Source: Pseudomonadota bacterium
GTDB taxonomy: Bacteria; Pseudomonadota; Gammaproteobacteria; Burkholderiales; Burkholderiaceae_C
NCBI GenBank assembly: GCA_018261815.1
Contig: JAGTRL010000009.1
Coordinates: 1-34,905 of the forward strand
Length of the DNA stretch: 34,905 nt
Direction: 5' to 3'
The position numbers were made by a program, and so were the translations under genes. Position 1 is the stretch's first letter; the number at the start of each line of letters is the position of its first letter. This document shows, piece by piece, positions 1-7,563 of the stretch. The notes below the pieces were generated by a model, which made no database searches, was not told the DNA's origin, and saw only the letters and a list, made by a program, of their open reading frames with translations.

Positions 1-396
1 GATGGCCAGACCACCAAGGTGGCCAACCAGATCATCGTCGCGCTGAACATCGCCGCGGTCGGCGAAGCGCTGGTCTTCGCCAGCAAGGCCGGTGCCGACC
101 CGGCCAAGGTGCGCCAGGCGCTGATGGGCGGATTTGCCAGTTCGCGCATCCTGGAAGTGCATGGCGAACGCATGATCAAGAGGACCTTCAACCCCGGCTT
201 TCGCATCGGGCTGCACCAGAAGGACCTGAGCCTGGCGCTGGCCGGCGCACGCGCCCTGGGTGTGGCATTGCCGCAGACGGCAGGTGCCGCACAGCTGATG
301 CAGGCCTGCGCCGCCAACGGCATGCAGGACCTGGACCATTCGGCGCTGGTGCGTGCGCTGGAGCTGATGGCCCACCACGAGGTGGCCAAGGCATGA
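1..396 (+). CDS. glxR: 2-hydroxy-3-oxopropionate (tartronate semialdehyde) reductase, C-terminal part
   Basis: This is the C-terminal half of a beta-hydroxyacid dehydrogenase; the N-terminal NAD(P)-binding Rossmann domain lies before the window. The frame is open from base 1 and begins DGQTTKVANQ, which matches the family's catalytic-lysine segment (G-x-x-x-K-x-x-N), so Lys6 of the visible fragment should be the catalytic residue. The rest is the all-helical C-terminal domain with the segment FNPGFRIGLHQKDLSLAL, typical of GarR/GlxR. The enzyme reduces tartronate semialdehyde to D-glycerate in the cytoplasm. The glycerate kinase gene directly downstream supports this substrate over 3-hydroxyisobutyrate. 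It ends with TGA at 394-396. The family is clear; the exact substrate is inferred from the neighbour. Confidence 0.88.
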   Translation, partial: DGQTTKVANQIIVALNIAAVGEALVFASKAGADPAKVRQALMGGFASSRILEVHGERMIKRTFNPGFRIGLHQKDLSLALAGARALGVALPQTAGAAQLMQACAANGMQDLDHSALVRALELMAHHEVAKA

Positions 397-404
397 TGTG
401 GCCC

Positions 405-500
405 ACCGCCGCCGCGCCTTCGGCGCTCCGCCTTGAGGGGGCGACGCCAGCGGAGCGGCAGAGCCGGTTCCGCGGCGTCCGCTCGATGGCCTGACACGCT
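405..500. repeat. GC-rich imperfect palindromic element between glxR and gckA
   Basis: The 126-base gap between the reductase and the kinase is mostly a GC-rich block with a small stem (gcgccttcggcgc), then a run containing gagggggcg, then a second structured part (agccggttccgcggcgtccg). A similar gccgcg...cggc...gctcc...gagggggcg arrangement appears again inside the kinase gene at about 785-868. Blocks of this kind resemble dispersed intergenic repeats of Burkholderiales genomes as I remember them. Two related copies within 500 bases are seen directly; wider dispersal is inference. Confidence 0.4.
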
Positions 501-522
501 GCGCATTCCTCGGACATCGAGC

Positions 523-1902
523 TTGAGTGCCGCACTCGACCCTCGCACCCAGCCGCGCGAGTTCTTGCGCGTGCTGTACGACGTTGCCGTGGCGCGCGCG
601 CTGCCGGCGCAGAACACCGCGCGCTATCTACCGCCGCCCCCACAGGGCCGCACGCTGGTGCTCGGCGCCGGCAAGGCGGGCGGCGCCATGGCTGCGGCGG
701 TGGACGCGCTGTGGCCTGAGGACGCGCCGCTGTCCGGCCTGGTGGTCACGCGCTACCACCATGTGCCGCCGGCCTACAAGGCATTGATGTCGGCTCCTGG
801 CCGCGATGCGGCTGCTCCCCGAGGGGGCGCCCTGCAGACCGGGGGCGGCCCGGCGCCTGCGGCCGGCCGCATCGAAGTGGTCGAAGCCTCGCACCCGGTG
901 CCCGATGCGGCGGGCGAGCGTGCCGCGCAGCGCATCCTCGATCTGACGCAGGGCCTGACCGTCGACGATCTGGTGCTGTGCCTGGTCAGCGGCGGTGCGT
1001 CGGCGCTGCTGTCGCTTCCGGCTCCGGGCCTGTCGCTGGAGGACAAGCGCGCCATCAACAAGGCGCTGCTGAACAGCGGTGCGGCCATCGACGAGATGAA
1101 CTGCGTGCGCAAGCACCTTTCGGCCATCAAGGGCGGGCGCCTCGCCGCCCGCTGCGCGCCGGCGAAGGTGGTGACGCTGCTGATCAGCGACGTGCCCGGC
1201 GATGCGCCCGAGGTCATCGGCAGCGGCCCCACCGTGCCTGACTCCAGCACCTGTGCCGACGCATTGCGCATCCTGCAGCGCTACGGCATCTCCATCCCGG
1301 CGGCTGCGCGCGCCGGCCTGGACAGTGGCGCCTTCGAAACCCCGAAGCCCGGCGACGCGCGCTTCGCCGGCCATGCAGTGCACATGATCGCCACGCCGCA
1401 GCAAAGCCTGGAAGCCGCCGCCGAGCTGGCGCGCTCGGTCGGCATCGAGGCGCATATCCTCAGCGACGAGCTCGAGGGCGAATCGCGCGAGGTGGGCAAG
1501 GTGCATGCCGCCCTGGCCCGCGCGGTGGCGCGGCGCGGCACACCCTTTGCCAAGCCTTGCGTCATCCTCAGCGGCGGCGAGACCACGGTCACCGTCAAGT
1601 CCAAAGGCGGCCGCGGCGGCCGTGCCGGCGAGTTCCTGCTCGGCTGCGCCATCGCGCTGCAGGGCCAGCCTGGCGTGCACGTGCTGGCCGCCGACACCGA
1701 CGGCATCGACGGCATCGAGGACAACGCCGGCGCGATCGTCACGCCGGATACGCTGGCGCGCGCGCTGGCCGCAGGCATGAAGGCCGGCGAGTACCTGGAC
1801 CGCAACGACGCCTACAGCTTCTTCCACGCGCTGGGCGACCTGGTGGTGCCCGGGCCGACCTTCACCAACGTCAACGACTTCCGCGCGCTGCTGGTGTGCT
1901 GA
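523..1902 (+). CDS. gckA: Glycerate 2-kinase (MOFRL family)
   Basis: This cytoplasmic kinase phosphorylates D-glycerate, giving 2-phosphoglycerate and so feeding glyoxylate-derived carbon into lower glycolysis. The N-terminal DUF4147-type domain carries TLVLGAGKAGGAMAAAVDAL and LCLVSGGASALLSLPAPGLS. The C-terminal MOFRL domain carries ILSGGETTVTVKSKGGRGGR and AADTDGIDGIEDNAGAIV. I chose the TTG at 523 because the protein then begins LSAALDPRTQPREFLR, like relatives; the frame is open upstream to a TTG at 433, but that stretch is the repeat-like spacer. No good ribosome binding site precedes 523. From 523 the protein is 459 residues, somewhat long for the family. The excess is a Gly/Ala/Pro-rich insert of about 27 residues (bases about 785-868) between the VPPAYKAL and RIEVVEASHPVPD segments. 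The two conserved domains flank it intact. Confidence 0.88.
   Translation: MSAALDPRTQPREFLRVLYDVAVARALPAQNTARYLPPPPQGRTLVLGAGKAGGAMAAAVDALWPEDAPLSGLVVTRYHHVPPAYKALMSAPGRDAAAPRGGALQTGGGPAPAAGRIEVVEASHPVPDAAGERAAQRILDLTQGLTVDDLVLCLVSGGASALLSLPAPGLSLEDKRAINKALLNSGAAIDEMNCVRKHLSAIKGGRLAARCAPAKVVTLLISDVPGDAPEVIGSGPTVPDSSTCADALRILQRYGISIPAAARAGLDSGAFETPKPGDARFAGHAVHMIATPQQSLEAAAELARSVGIEAHILSDELEGESREVGKVHAALARAVARRGTPFAKPCVILSGGETTVTVKSKGGRGGRAGEFLLGCAIALQGQPGVHVLAADTDGIDGIEDNAGAIVTPDTLARALAAGMKAGEYLDRNDAYSFFHALGDLVVPGPTFTNVNDFRALLVC
785..868. repeat. Repeat-like insert kept in frame inside gckA
   Basis: These bases encode a low-complexity stretch (SAPGRDAAAPRGG, then ALQTGGGPAPAAG) interrupting the kinase between two conserved blocks. 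The DNA has the same gccgcg / cggc / gctcc / gagggggcg order as the intergenic block at 405-500. The length is a multiple of three, so the frame survives. The similarity is by eye and imperfect. Confidence 0.35.
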
Positions 1903-2375
1903 AGCCGCAGCACGTCGTCTTCGTCTGCACCGGCAACATCTGCCGCAGCCCGACCGCGCACGCCGTGCTGCGCCAGCGCATCGCCGCGCTGGGTCTGGGC
2001 GACCGGCTGAGCGTCGGGTCCGCTGGTCTGGAAGCCTGGCATGCCGGTGATCCGCCCGATGCGCGCAGCCTTCGCCATGCGCGGCAACGTGGTTACGACA
2101 TGAGCGACCTGCGCGCACGGCATTTCAGCCGTGGCGATTTCGATCGTGCCGATTGGGTGCTGGTCATGGACGACGGCCATCTGCTGCGCGCCACCCAGCT
2201 GTGCCCGCCGCCGCAGGCGCACAAGCTGCGCCTGCTGACCGACTTCTGCCGCAGGCACGACGCGATGGCGGTGCCCGACCCGTACCACGGCGAGGCGGCC
2301 GACTTCGAGCATGTGCTCGACCTGATCGAGGACGCCTGCGACGGCCTGCTCGCGCACCTGGGCTTGGAGCCATAG
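1896..2375 (+). CDS. Low-molecular-weight protein tyrosine phosphatase
   Basis: This 159-residue protein has the full LMW-PTP signature. The P-loop VCTGNICRSP gives nucleophile Cys11 and phosphate-binding Arg17, and the general-acid motif VPDPYHG gives Asp128. It dephosphorylates phosphotyrosine proteins or small phosphate esters in the cytoplasm. The start is placed at GTG 1896, overlapping the last 7 bases of gckA, which suggests translational coupling; a CTG at 1899 is a less likely alternative. The body VGSAGLEAWHAGDPPDARS is standard for the family. It sits at the end of the glycerate gene pair and converges with the next gene after 27 bases. Pairing with glycerate kinase gives no obvious hint of substrate. 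Confidence 0.9.
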   Translation: MLKPQHVVFVCTGNICRSPTAHAVLRQRIAALGLGDRLSVGSAGLEAWHAGDPPDARSLRHARQRGYDMSDLRARHFSRGDFDRADWVLVMDDGHLLRATQLCPPPQAHKLRLLTDFCRRHDAMAVPDPYHGEAADFEHVLDLIEDACDGLLAHLGLEP

Positions 2376-2402
2376 CGTCAGCGCCTGCCGCTGCACGGCG
2401 CG

Positions 2403-2825
2403 TCAGCCACCGCGCTTGAGTGCCAGCGTCAGGTGGTTGAAGCCGCCCACGTGGGCGTAGTCGAAGCGCTCCGTCATCTCGGCCACGAGTCGCAACCCCC
2501 AGCCGCCAGGGTGCTCGCGCTCGACATCTTCTTCGCTCGAGGCGGTTTTCAGGTAGTGCAGCGGATCGAAGGGCGGTGCGTCATCCGCGTAGCGCAGATG
2601 CAGGTGCGTCTCGCTGGCCTGCAGGCCGATCAGCACCGGCGCGTCGCAATCGCGTCGGTGACCGTGCATCACCGTGTTGGTGAACAGTTCCTCTAACACC
2701 AACACCAGGCGCAGCGTGTCGCCCGCCGCCACGCCCTGCCGGGCGCAGACGGCCTCGGCCAGGGCCCGCGCGACCTGCAGGTCCTCCATGCGCGCGCGCA
2801 AGCGCTGGGGTGCGTCGGCGTCCAT
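2403..2825 (-). CDS. RsbW/SpoIIAB-like anti-sigma-type ATP-binding kinase
   Basis: This roughly 140-residue GHKL-fold protein has an N-box EELFTNTVMHGH, a G1-like segment DDAPPFDP and a G2-like GGWGLRLVAEM, with no sensor or dimerisation domain. That architecture is the HATPase_c_2 group of serine kinases that bind sigma factors or STAS proteins in partner switching. ATG at 2825 is chosen; a TTG one codon upstream (2828) is possible. It lies divergent from the FecR gene and some 4 kb from the STAS and SpoIIE-phosphatase genes that would be its natural antagonist and activator. No sigma factor gene is adjacent. The partner is inferred from the neighbourhood, not shown. Confidence 0.85.
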   Translation of the reverse strand: MDADAPQRLRARMEDLQVARALAEAVCARQGVAAGDTLRLVLVLEELFTNTVMHGHRRDCDAPVLIGLQASETHLHLRYADDAPPFDPLHYLKTASSEEDVEREHPGGWGLRLVAEMTERFDYAHVGGFNHLTLALKRGG

Positions 2826-2894
2826 CAAGTGCGCAGGTTAAGCTTCGGGCGGCATGCCGGCGGCGGGTGACGTCGTCCAGACCAGGAGAAGACC

Positions 2895-3350
2895 ATGAAC
2901 ACCGTGTTTCCGCGCCTGCGCTTGACCCGCAGCGCCTGGCTGGCGCTGGCGCTGACCGTGGCCCTGCCGGCCGTGGCCGAGATCGGCCAGATCAAGACCC
3001 GCAAGGGCCAGGTGTCGGTGGAGCGCAAGGGCCAGCTGCTGCCGGCCGAGGTCGGCATGCAACTGGAGTTGGCCGACACGCTGAAGACCGGCGCCGACGG
3101 TTCGGTGGGCATCACCATGCGCGACAACTCCCTGCTCTCGGCCGGGCCGAACAGCATCCTGTCGCTGGAGCGCTTCGACTTCGACGCCACCACCAGCCAG
3201 GGCCGCTTCGACGCGCAACTGCAGCGCGGCACGCTGGCCGTGGTGTCCGGGCGCATCGCCAAGCAGTCGCCGCAGGCGATGACGGTACGCACGCCGTCGG
3301 CGCAGCTGGGCGTGCGCGGCACCGACTTCGTGGTCTCGGCGGGTGAATAG
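2895..3350 (+). CDS. Secreted FecR-domain protein
   Basis: This 151-residue protein has an N-terminal signal peptide (basic MNTVFPRLRLTRS, then a hydrophobic stretch ending ALPAVA). A short FecR domain follows, recognisable by IGQIKTRKGQVSVERKG, LKTGADGSVGITMRDNS and the terminal TPSAQLGVRGTDFVV. It is predicted periplasmic. FecR domains in this non-transmembrane form commonly sit beside CHASE2-containing signalling proteins; one lies nearby on the opposite strand. The ribosome binding site AGGAG lies 6-10 bases before ATG 2895. Its stop overlaps the next gene by 8 bases, indicating one transcript. It is shorter than classical FecR sigma regulators and lacks their cytoplasmic anti-sigma part. 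Confidence 0.85.
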   Translation: MNTVFPRLRLTRSAWLALALTVALPAVAEIGQIKTRKGQVSVERKGQLLPAEVGMQLELADTLKTGADGSVGITMRDNSLLSAGPNSILSLERFDFDATTSQGRFDAQLQRGTLAVVSGRIAKQSPQAMTVRTPSAQLGVRGTDFVVSAGE

Positions 3351-3942
3351 CGTCTGCCGCGCCGGCGCGGCGCTGCTGCTGGCGGCATTGCTCGCGGGCT
3401 GTGCCACCAAGCCGCAGGGCAGCGTGGTGCTGCTGCCCGACCCGGACGGCCGCGACACGGCCGTGCTGGTCAAGCAGGACGGCGGCGAACTGCTGCTCGA
3501 CAAGCCCTACGCCGCCGCCGAGCTCACCAGCAAGGGCCCGCTCAAGGCCAGCTCCAGTGCCGAGCAGGTGCGCTCGCAGTTCGGCGATGCGCTGGCGGCG
3601 CGGCCGCTGCCGCCGCAGCAGTTCACGCTGTATTTCATCGAGGGCAAGGACGAGTTCACGGACGAGTCCAAACGTGTCATCGACAGCGTGCTCGCCGAGA
3701 TCGCCAAACGGCCCGTGCCCGACGTACTGGTCATCGGTCACACCGACACCGTGGGCACCGATGCCTTCAACGATCTGCTGTCCAAGCAGCGCGGCGAGGT
3801 GGTGCGCAAGGCGCTGCTGGCGCGTGGCATCCAGATCGAGAACGTGGTCGTCGTCGGCCGCGGCGAGCGCGAGCCGATTGTGCCCACCGCCGACAACGTG
3901 ACCGAGCCGCGCAACCGGCGCGTGGAGATCCTGGTGCGCTAG
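3343..3942 (+). CDS. OmpA-family peptidoglycan-binding lipoprotein
   Basis: This 199-residue protein has a lipoprotein signal peptide with lipobox LLAGC (Cys20, Ala at +2, which favours the outer membrane). Its C-terminal OmpA domain carries the peptidoglycan-binding pattern VLVIGHTDTVGTDAFNDLLS and the closing NVTEPRNRRVEILVR. The middle region contains FTLYFIEGKDEFTDESKRVI. The start is GTG at 3343, inside the last codons of the FecR gene (8-base overlap), so the two are probably translated together. It likely anchors to the outer membrane and cell wall and may form an envelope-side component with the FecR protein. It converges with the CHASE2 phosphatase gene, with only two bases between the stops. 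Confidence 0.88.
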   Translation: MNSVCRAGAALLLAALLAGCATKPQGSVVLLPDPDGRDTAVLVKQDGGELLLDKPYAAAELTSKGPLKASSSAEQVRSQFGDALAARPLPPQQFTLYFIEGKDEFTDESKRVIDSVLAEIAKRPVPDVLVIGHTDTVGTDAFNDLLSKQRGEVVRKALLARGIQIENVVVVGRGEREPIVPTADNVTEPRNRRVEILVR

Positions 3943-3944
3943 CT

Positions 3945-6083
3945 TCACCCTGCCGCTCCTGCCGGGCCATGCCAGCGCAGCGCCAGGATCGTCAGGTCGT
4001 CGGCGGCTTCAGCGCCGGCCGCGAAGGCGCTGACATCCGAGCGCAGCGCTTCGACCAACTCGCGCGCCGTGGCGCCGCGGCGCTGCAGCTCCAGCAACAG
4101 GTGCTGCAGCCGCTGGTTGCCGTAGAGCTGGCCATCGGGCGTCTGCGCCTCGGTCACGCCGTCGGTCATCAGGCACAGCAGCTCGCCCGGCAGCAGCCGG
4201 GTGCGGGCGCCGCGGTAGTCGAAATCCGGCATCGCGCACAGCGGCGGGCCGTCGCCGTCGGCTATGCGCCGCGGCGCGTCGTAGCCGGCATGCAGCCGGT
4301 AAGGGTTGTCGTGGCCGGCATTGCAGTAGTGCAACTCACCGCTTTCCAGGTCCAGGATGGCGGCGAAGCAGGTCACGAACAGATTGCCCGGGTTGTCACG
4401 CGAGACTTCGTGGTTGGCCACGACCATGATCGCACCGATGTCGGCCTCGGGCGTGCGCAGCATCGCGCTCTTGTACAGCGCCTTGCTCACCGCCATGAAG
4501 ATCGATGCCGACAGCCCCTTGCCGGCCACGTCGCCGATCAGCAAGAACAGCCGCCGCTCGTCGAGCATGAAGAAGTCGTACAGGTCGCCGCCGACCTCGC
4601 GCGCCGGCTGCAGCGTGGTGTGCAGCTCGACGCGCGGGTCGCCGTGCAGCGTCTCGGGTCGCGGCAGGTTGGCCGTCTGCACCTGCTGCGCGGCCTGCAG
4701 CTCGCCGGCCAGGCGCGCGCCGTCCTCGCGCTGCGCCTGCACCAGTTGCTGCAGCCTGCGTTCGTGCTGGGTGGATTCGGCCAGCGTCAGCAGCAGCAGC
4801 ACGCCGAAGAACAGCAGCAGGCTCAAGGACGGCGTCAACGCGTCGAACAGCAGCTGGTGCCAGCGGAAGGCGCCGAAGGCCAGCAGGATCGGCAGCGCCA
4901 CGCAGGCCAGCAGCAGCAGTGCGGCAGGGTAGGTGCGCCAGCGCGGCACGGCCCACAGCAGCAGCGCGCCCAGCACCAGCAGCACCGCAGCTTCCAGCTT
5001 GGGTGCCCAGGCGGGGCGCTGCAACATCGAGCCGTCGAGCAGGTTCTCCATCAGCTGCGCCTGGATCTCGCTGCCGGACATGCGTTGGCCGATCGGGGTG
5101 TTCTGGTACTCCTGCAGCGCCACGCCGGTCAGCCCGATCAGCACCAGCTGGCCGCGCAGCTCGGATTCGCGCACCTGGCCGTCGAGCACGTCCACCGCCG
5201 AGACGAAGCGCTGCGCCAGGTGCGGCGAAAAGTGCACGCGCACCGCGCCGTCGGCCTCGGTCGGCACGTGCAGCCTGCCCACCGTGACGCTGCGGACCTC
5301 GCTGCCCGACACCGCCAGGCGCAGCGACGGCGCGCGCTGCGCCACGCGCAGCATCTCCACCGCCAGCGAGGGCAGCAGCGTGCCGTCGATGCTGGCCACT
5401 GTGGGCATGCGGCGGATCACGCCGCGCGAACTCTCGGCCGAGATCAGCCCCCAGCCGCCGGCCCGGCTGTCGAGTTCGTCGATGCTGGTCACGGCGCCAG
5501 GGTATTCGGGCAGTGCCAAGCGCGTTGCGGTGGCGTCGCTGGAGGGCGGTGCCATGCCGTGCACCGTGACCGGCGCGGCGCGCAGCGTCTGGCGCGTCGG
5601 CTCGGCCGTGCCGGCCACCACGAGCACGGCCGGTACCGCCGCGACGGCCTTGGCCAGCTGCGCATCGTGCGTGGGCAGCGCGCGCAGCGCCTCGGCCAGC
5701 ATGCGGTCCTCCACCTGCGCCTGGGCCAGCAGCCGCTCGGGCGACAGCGCATCGGGCTCGGGCATCAGGATGTTGATGCCGATGGCCGCTGGCTCGGCGC
5801 GGTGGATCACGCGCAGCAGCCGCGCCAGCACGTTGCGCGGCCAGGGCCACTGGCCGATCTCGAGCAGGCTCTTCTGGTCGATGGCCACCACCGTCACCGG
5901 CAGCGTCGCCACCTGGCGCGGCCACAACGACTGATGGACGTCGAACCAGGCCGCCTGCAGCCGCTCGACCCACGGCCCCCTGAAAGCCACGAACAGCACC
6001 AGCGCCAGCAGCAGTGCAGCGCCGATCAGGCGCACGCGGTCCGGGCGCTCGCTGGCCGGCTCTTGCGAACCGGCCGTGCTCAC
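3945..6083 (-). CDS. CHASE2-domain membrane sensor with SpoIIE-type PP2C phosphatase
   Basis: This 712-residue protein comprises an N-terminal membrane segment (LIGAALLLALVLFVAF), a periplasmic CHASE2 domain (about residues 40-345, with VTVVAIDQKSLLEIGQWPWP and LVLIGLTGVALQEYQNTPIG), three closely spaced membrane helices, a Gln-rich coiled linker, and a SpoIIE/RsbU phosphatase domain. Phosphatase motifs are REVGGDLYDFF, IGDVAGKGLSASIFMA, LMTDGVTEAQTPDG and DDLTILALRW, with the metal-binding Asp residues present. By family it dephosphorylates a phosphoserine STAS protein in response to an extracytoplasmic cue. The start GTG 6083 overlaps the preceding stop (GTGA), so it is coupled to the metallohydrolase gene. 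The STAS protein two genes upstream is the obvious substrate. Confidence 0.92.
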   Translation of the reverse strand: MSTAGSQEPASERPDRVRLIGAALLLALVLFVAFRGPWVERLQAAWFDVHQSLWPRQVATLPVTVVAIDQKSLLEIGQWPWPRNVLARLLRVIHRAEPAAIGINILMPEPDALSPERLLAQAQVEDRMLAEALRALPTHDAQLAKAVAAVPAVLVVAGTAEPTRQTLRAAPVTVHGMAPPSSDATATRLALPEYPGAVTSIDELDSRAGGWGLISAESSRGVIRRMPTVASIDGTLLPSLAVEMLRVAQRAPSLRLAVSGSEVRSVTVGRLHVPTEADGAVRVHFSPHLAQRFVSAVDVLDGQVRESELRGQLVLIGLTGVALQEYQNTPIGQRMSGSEIQAQLMENLLDGSMLQRPAWAPKLEAAVLLVLGALLLWAVPRWRTYPAALLLLACVALPILLAFGAFRWHQLLFDALTPSLSLLLFFGVLLLLTLAESTQHERRLQQLVQAQREDGARLAGELQAAQQVQTANLPRPETLHGDPRVELHTTLQPAREVGGDLYDFFMLDERRLFLLIGDVAGKGLSASIFMAVSKALYKSAMLRTPEADIGAIMVVANHEVSRDNPGNLFVTCFAAILDLESGELHYCNAGHDNPYRLHAGYDAPRRIADGDGPPLCAMPDFDYRGARTRLLPGELLCLMTDGVTEAQTPDGQLYGNQRLQHLLLELQRRGATARELVEALRSDVSAFAAGAEAADDLTILALRWHGPAGAAG

Positions 6084-7039
6084 AAGGCGATTTCCAGCCC
6101 GTCGTAGGCGGCGCTGACCTGCAGCGGCGCTGCGCTGCGGGTGATTTCCTCGAGCCGCCTGGTTTCGGCCAGCATGGCCTCGATGGCCGCGTCGTCGAAC
6201 ACCGGCTCGTGGTGCGTCATGCACAGGTGGCGCACGCCGGCCAGCTGACACAGCTCGACGCCCACCACATTGCTGGAATGGCCCCAGTCGGCCTTGACCG
6301 AGATGGCATCGGCCAGCGAGTACATGGCGTCGAAGATCACCAGGTCGGCGTCGCGAAAGAAGTGCACGAAGCGTTCGGTGTGCGCCGGGTCGGCCAGCGG
6401 ATGCTCGGAATCGGTGCTGTAGACCAGCACCTTGCCCTGCGCCTCGAAGCGGTAGCCGTACGAATCGCCGGTGTGGCGCTGCAGCATGGTGCTCACGCGC
6501 AGGCCGGCCACGTCGTGCGTCACGCCGGGCTCGAGGTGGCGGAACTCGATGCGGCCTTCGAAGATGGTGTCGAAGCCCACCGGGAAGGACGGCGGCTCCT
6601 GCTGGCGGCGCAGCGCCATCTCCAGTTCGCGGTGGCTGCCGTAGACGATGACCCGGTTGCCCGGGATGAAGGCCGGCACGAAGAACGGCAGGCCCATGAT
6701 GTGGTCCCAGTGCAGGTGCGACATGAAGATGTGGAAAGTCTGCGCCTTGCCACCACGCTGCGCCATCGCCGCCTGGCCGAAGGGCCGCAGGCCGCTGCCC
6801 ATGTCGCAGACCACGAAGTCGGGGCCGCCGGTGTCGATCTGCACGCAGGCGCTGTGGCCGCCGTAGGTGCCGGCCAACGCGAAGGGCAGGCCGGCCAGCA
6901 GCCGCTCGATGTCGGCGTCGGTGGCGATGGCCTGGCCGCGCGCCGCGCGCAGCAACTCGCGCAGCTTGCGGCCCAGGCCGGCCGAAGTCAGCGCCACCGG
7001 CAGCGAGCCGCGCGTGCCCCAGAACCGCACCCCCTTCAT
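6080..7039 (-). CDS. Metallo-beta-lactamase-fold hydrolase (cAMP-phosphodiesterase/RNase Z-like class)
   Basis: This 319-residue protein begins MKGVRFWGTRGSLPV, typical of a family annotated as MBL-fold metallo-hydrolases near sensory genes. The metal motif is SHLHWDHIMGLPFF (HxHxDH). Later ligand segments are YSTDSEH, VIFDAMYSLADA, WGHSSN and CMTHHEP. There is no signal peptide, so it should be cytoplasmic. The ATG at 7039 overlaps the stop of the STAS gene (ATGA) and its own stop overlaps the start of the CHASE2 phosphatase, making a tightly coupled trio. The substrate is unknown; a nucleotide or cyclic nucleotide is possible. Its position between the STAS and phosphatase genes suggests a role in the same circuit. 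Confidence 0.85.
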   Translation of the reverse strand: MKGVRFWGTRGSLPVALTSAGLGRKLRELLRAARGQAIATDADIERLLAGLPFALAGTYGGHSACVQIDTGGPDFVVCDMGSGLRPFGQAAMAQRGGKAQTFHIFMSHLHWDHIMGLPFFVPAFIPGNRVIVYGSHRELEMALRRQQEPPSFPVGFDTIFEGRIEFRHLEPGVTHDVAGLRVSTMLQRHTGDSYGYRFEAQGKVLVYSTDSEHPLADPAHTERFVHFFRDADLVIFDAMYSLADAISVKADWGHSSNVVGVELCQLAGVRHLCMTHHEPVFDDAAIEAMLAETRRLEEITRSAAPLQVSAAYDGLEIAL

Positions 7040-7428
7040 GTCGGCTGCACCCCGCCGGCGGCACGGTAGGCGGCCAGCGCCGCGTCGGAGGACTGGGCCA
7101 GCGCGGCTTCCAGCGTGGGGCTGACGGCCAGCACCTTGTCGAAGCGGCTGATGGTGAAGATCTCGGCCACCACGCTCTGCAGCGCGGCCACGCCCAGGCG
7201 CGCCTGCGCTGCGCGCATCTGCCGGGCGGCGATCATCAGCACGCGCAGGCCCACGCTGCTGATGTACTCCACCGCCGCGAAGTCCAGCACCAGCGGGCCC
7301 TGGCGAGCGGCGGCCTCGGCCAGCAGCGGCGTCAAGGCCGCTTCCAGCTCGGCGGCGCTGCGGTGGTCGATGCGGCCCGCTGGGGCGACCACGATCGTGT
7401 CGGCAAACTGCTGCGTGCTGAGGTGCAT
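7036..7428 (-). CDS. STAS-domain anti-sigma factor antagonist
   Basis: This 130-residue SpoIIAA/RsbV-like protein has the fold pattern TIVVAPAGRIDHRSAAELEA, LVLDFAAVEYISSVGLRVL, then a C-terminal helix region. The ISSVGL segment matches the DSSGL loop that carries the regulatory serine; Ser57 or Ser58 is the candidate phosphosite. By family, the phosphorylated form is inactive and the dephosphorylated form binds the RsbW-like kinase. The likely kinase is encoded at 2403-2825 and the likely phosphatase at 3945-6083. ATG 7428 has a GGAG-type ribosome binding site (CTCC at 7438-7441 on the plus strand). It is the first gene of the minus-strand trio, with a good -10 candidate upstream. Confidence 0.9.
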   Translation of the reverse strand: MHLSTQQFADTIVVAPAGRIDHRSAAELEAALTPLLAEAAARQGPLVLDFAAVEYISSVGLRVLMIAARQMRAAQARLGVAALQSVVAEIFTISRFDKVLAVSPTLEAALAQSSDAALAAYRAAGGVQPT

Positions 7429-7473
7429 GGTGCAAGCTCCGGAGGCTGGCCTGGGCCCGGGCTGGGTGAATTC

Positions 7474-7479
7474 AGTATA
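7474..7479 (-). promoter_or_regulatory. Candidate -10 box for the STAS operon
   Basis: Read on the minus strand this is TATACT, a near-consensus -10 hexamer, about 45 bases upstream of the STAS start codon at 7428. It sits in the only AT-containing patch of the divergent gap. No convincing -35 lies 16-18 bases further upstream (CCCCCT or CCCCTT), so the promoter would be weak, activated, or read by another sigma factor. Confidence 0.4.
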
Positions 7480-7563
7480 GGAGATGCCGTCCGCGAAGGG
7501 GGGCTCACGACGCCCGCTACGATGTCGAACGCGACCCCGCGGCCGCAGGAGAGCGAACCCGTC

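Noticed and set aside
3969-6107. Long plus-strand open frame opposite the CHASE2 phosphatase
   Set aside because: Its product is Gln/His/Arg/Ala-rich with no domain pattern, while the minus strand encodes a clear CHASE2-SpoIIE protein; it is a GC-rich shadow.
7484-7486. ATG directly after AGGAG in the divergent STAS/kinase gap
   Set aside because: It is out of frame with the histidine kinase, and the sequence overlaps the better minus-strand -10 candidate.
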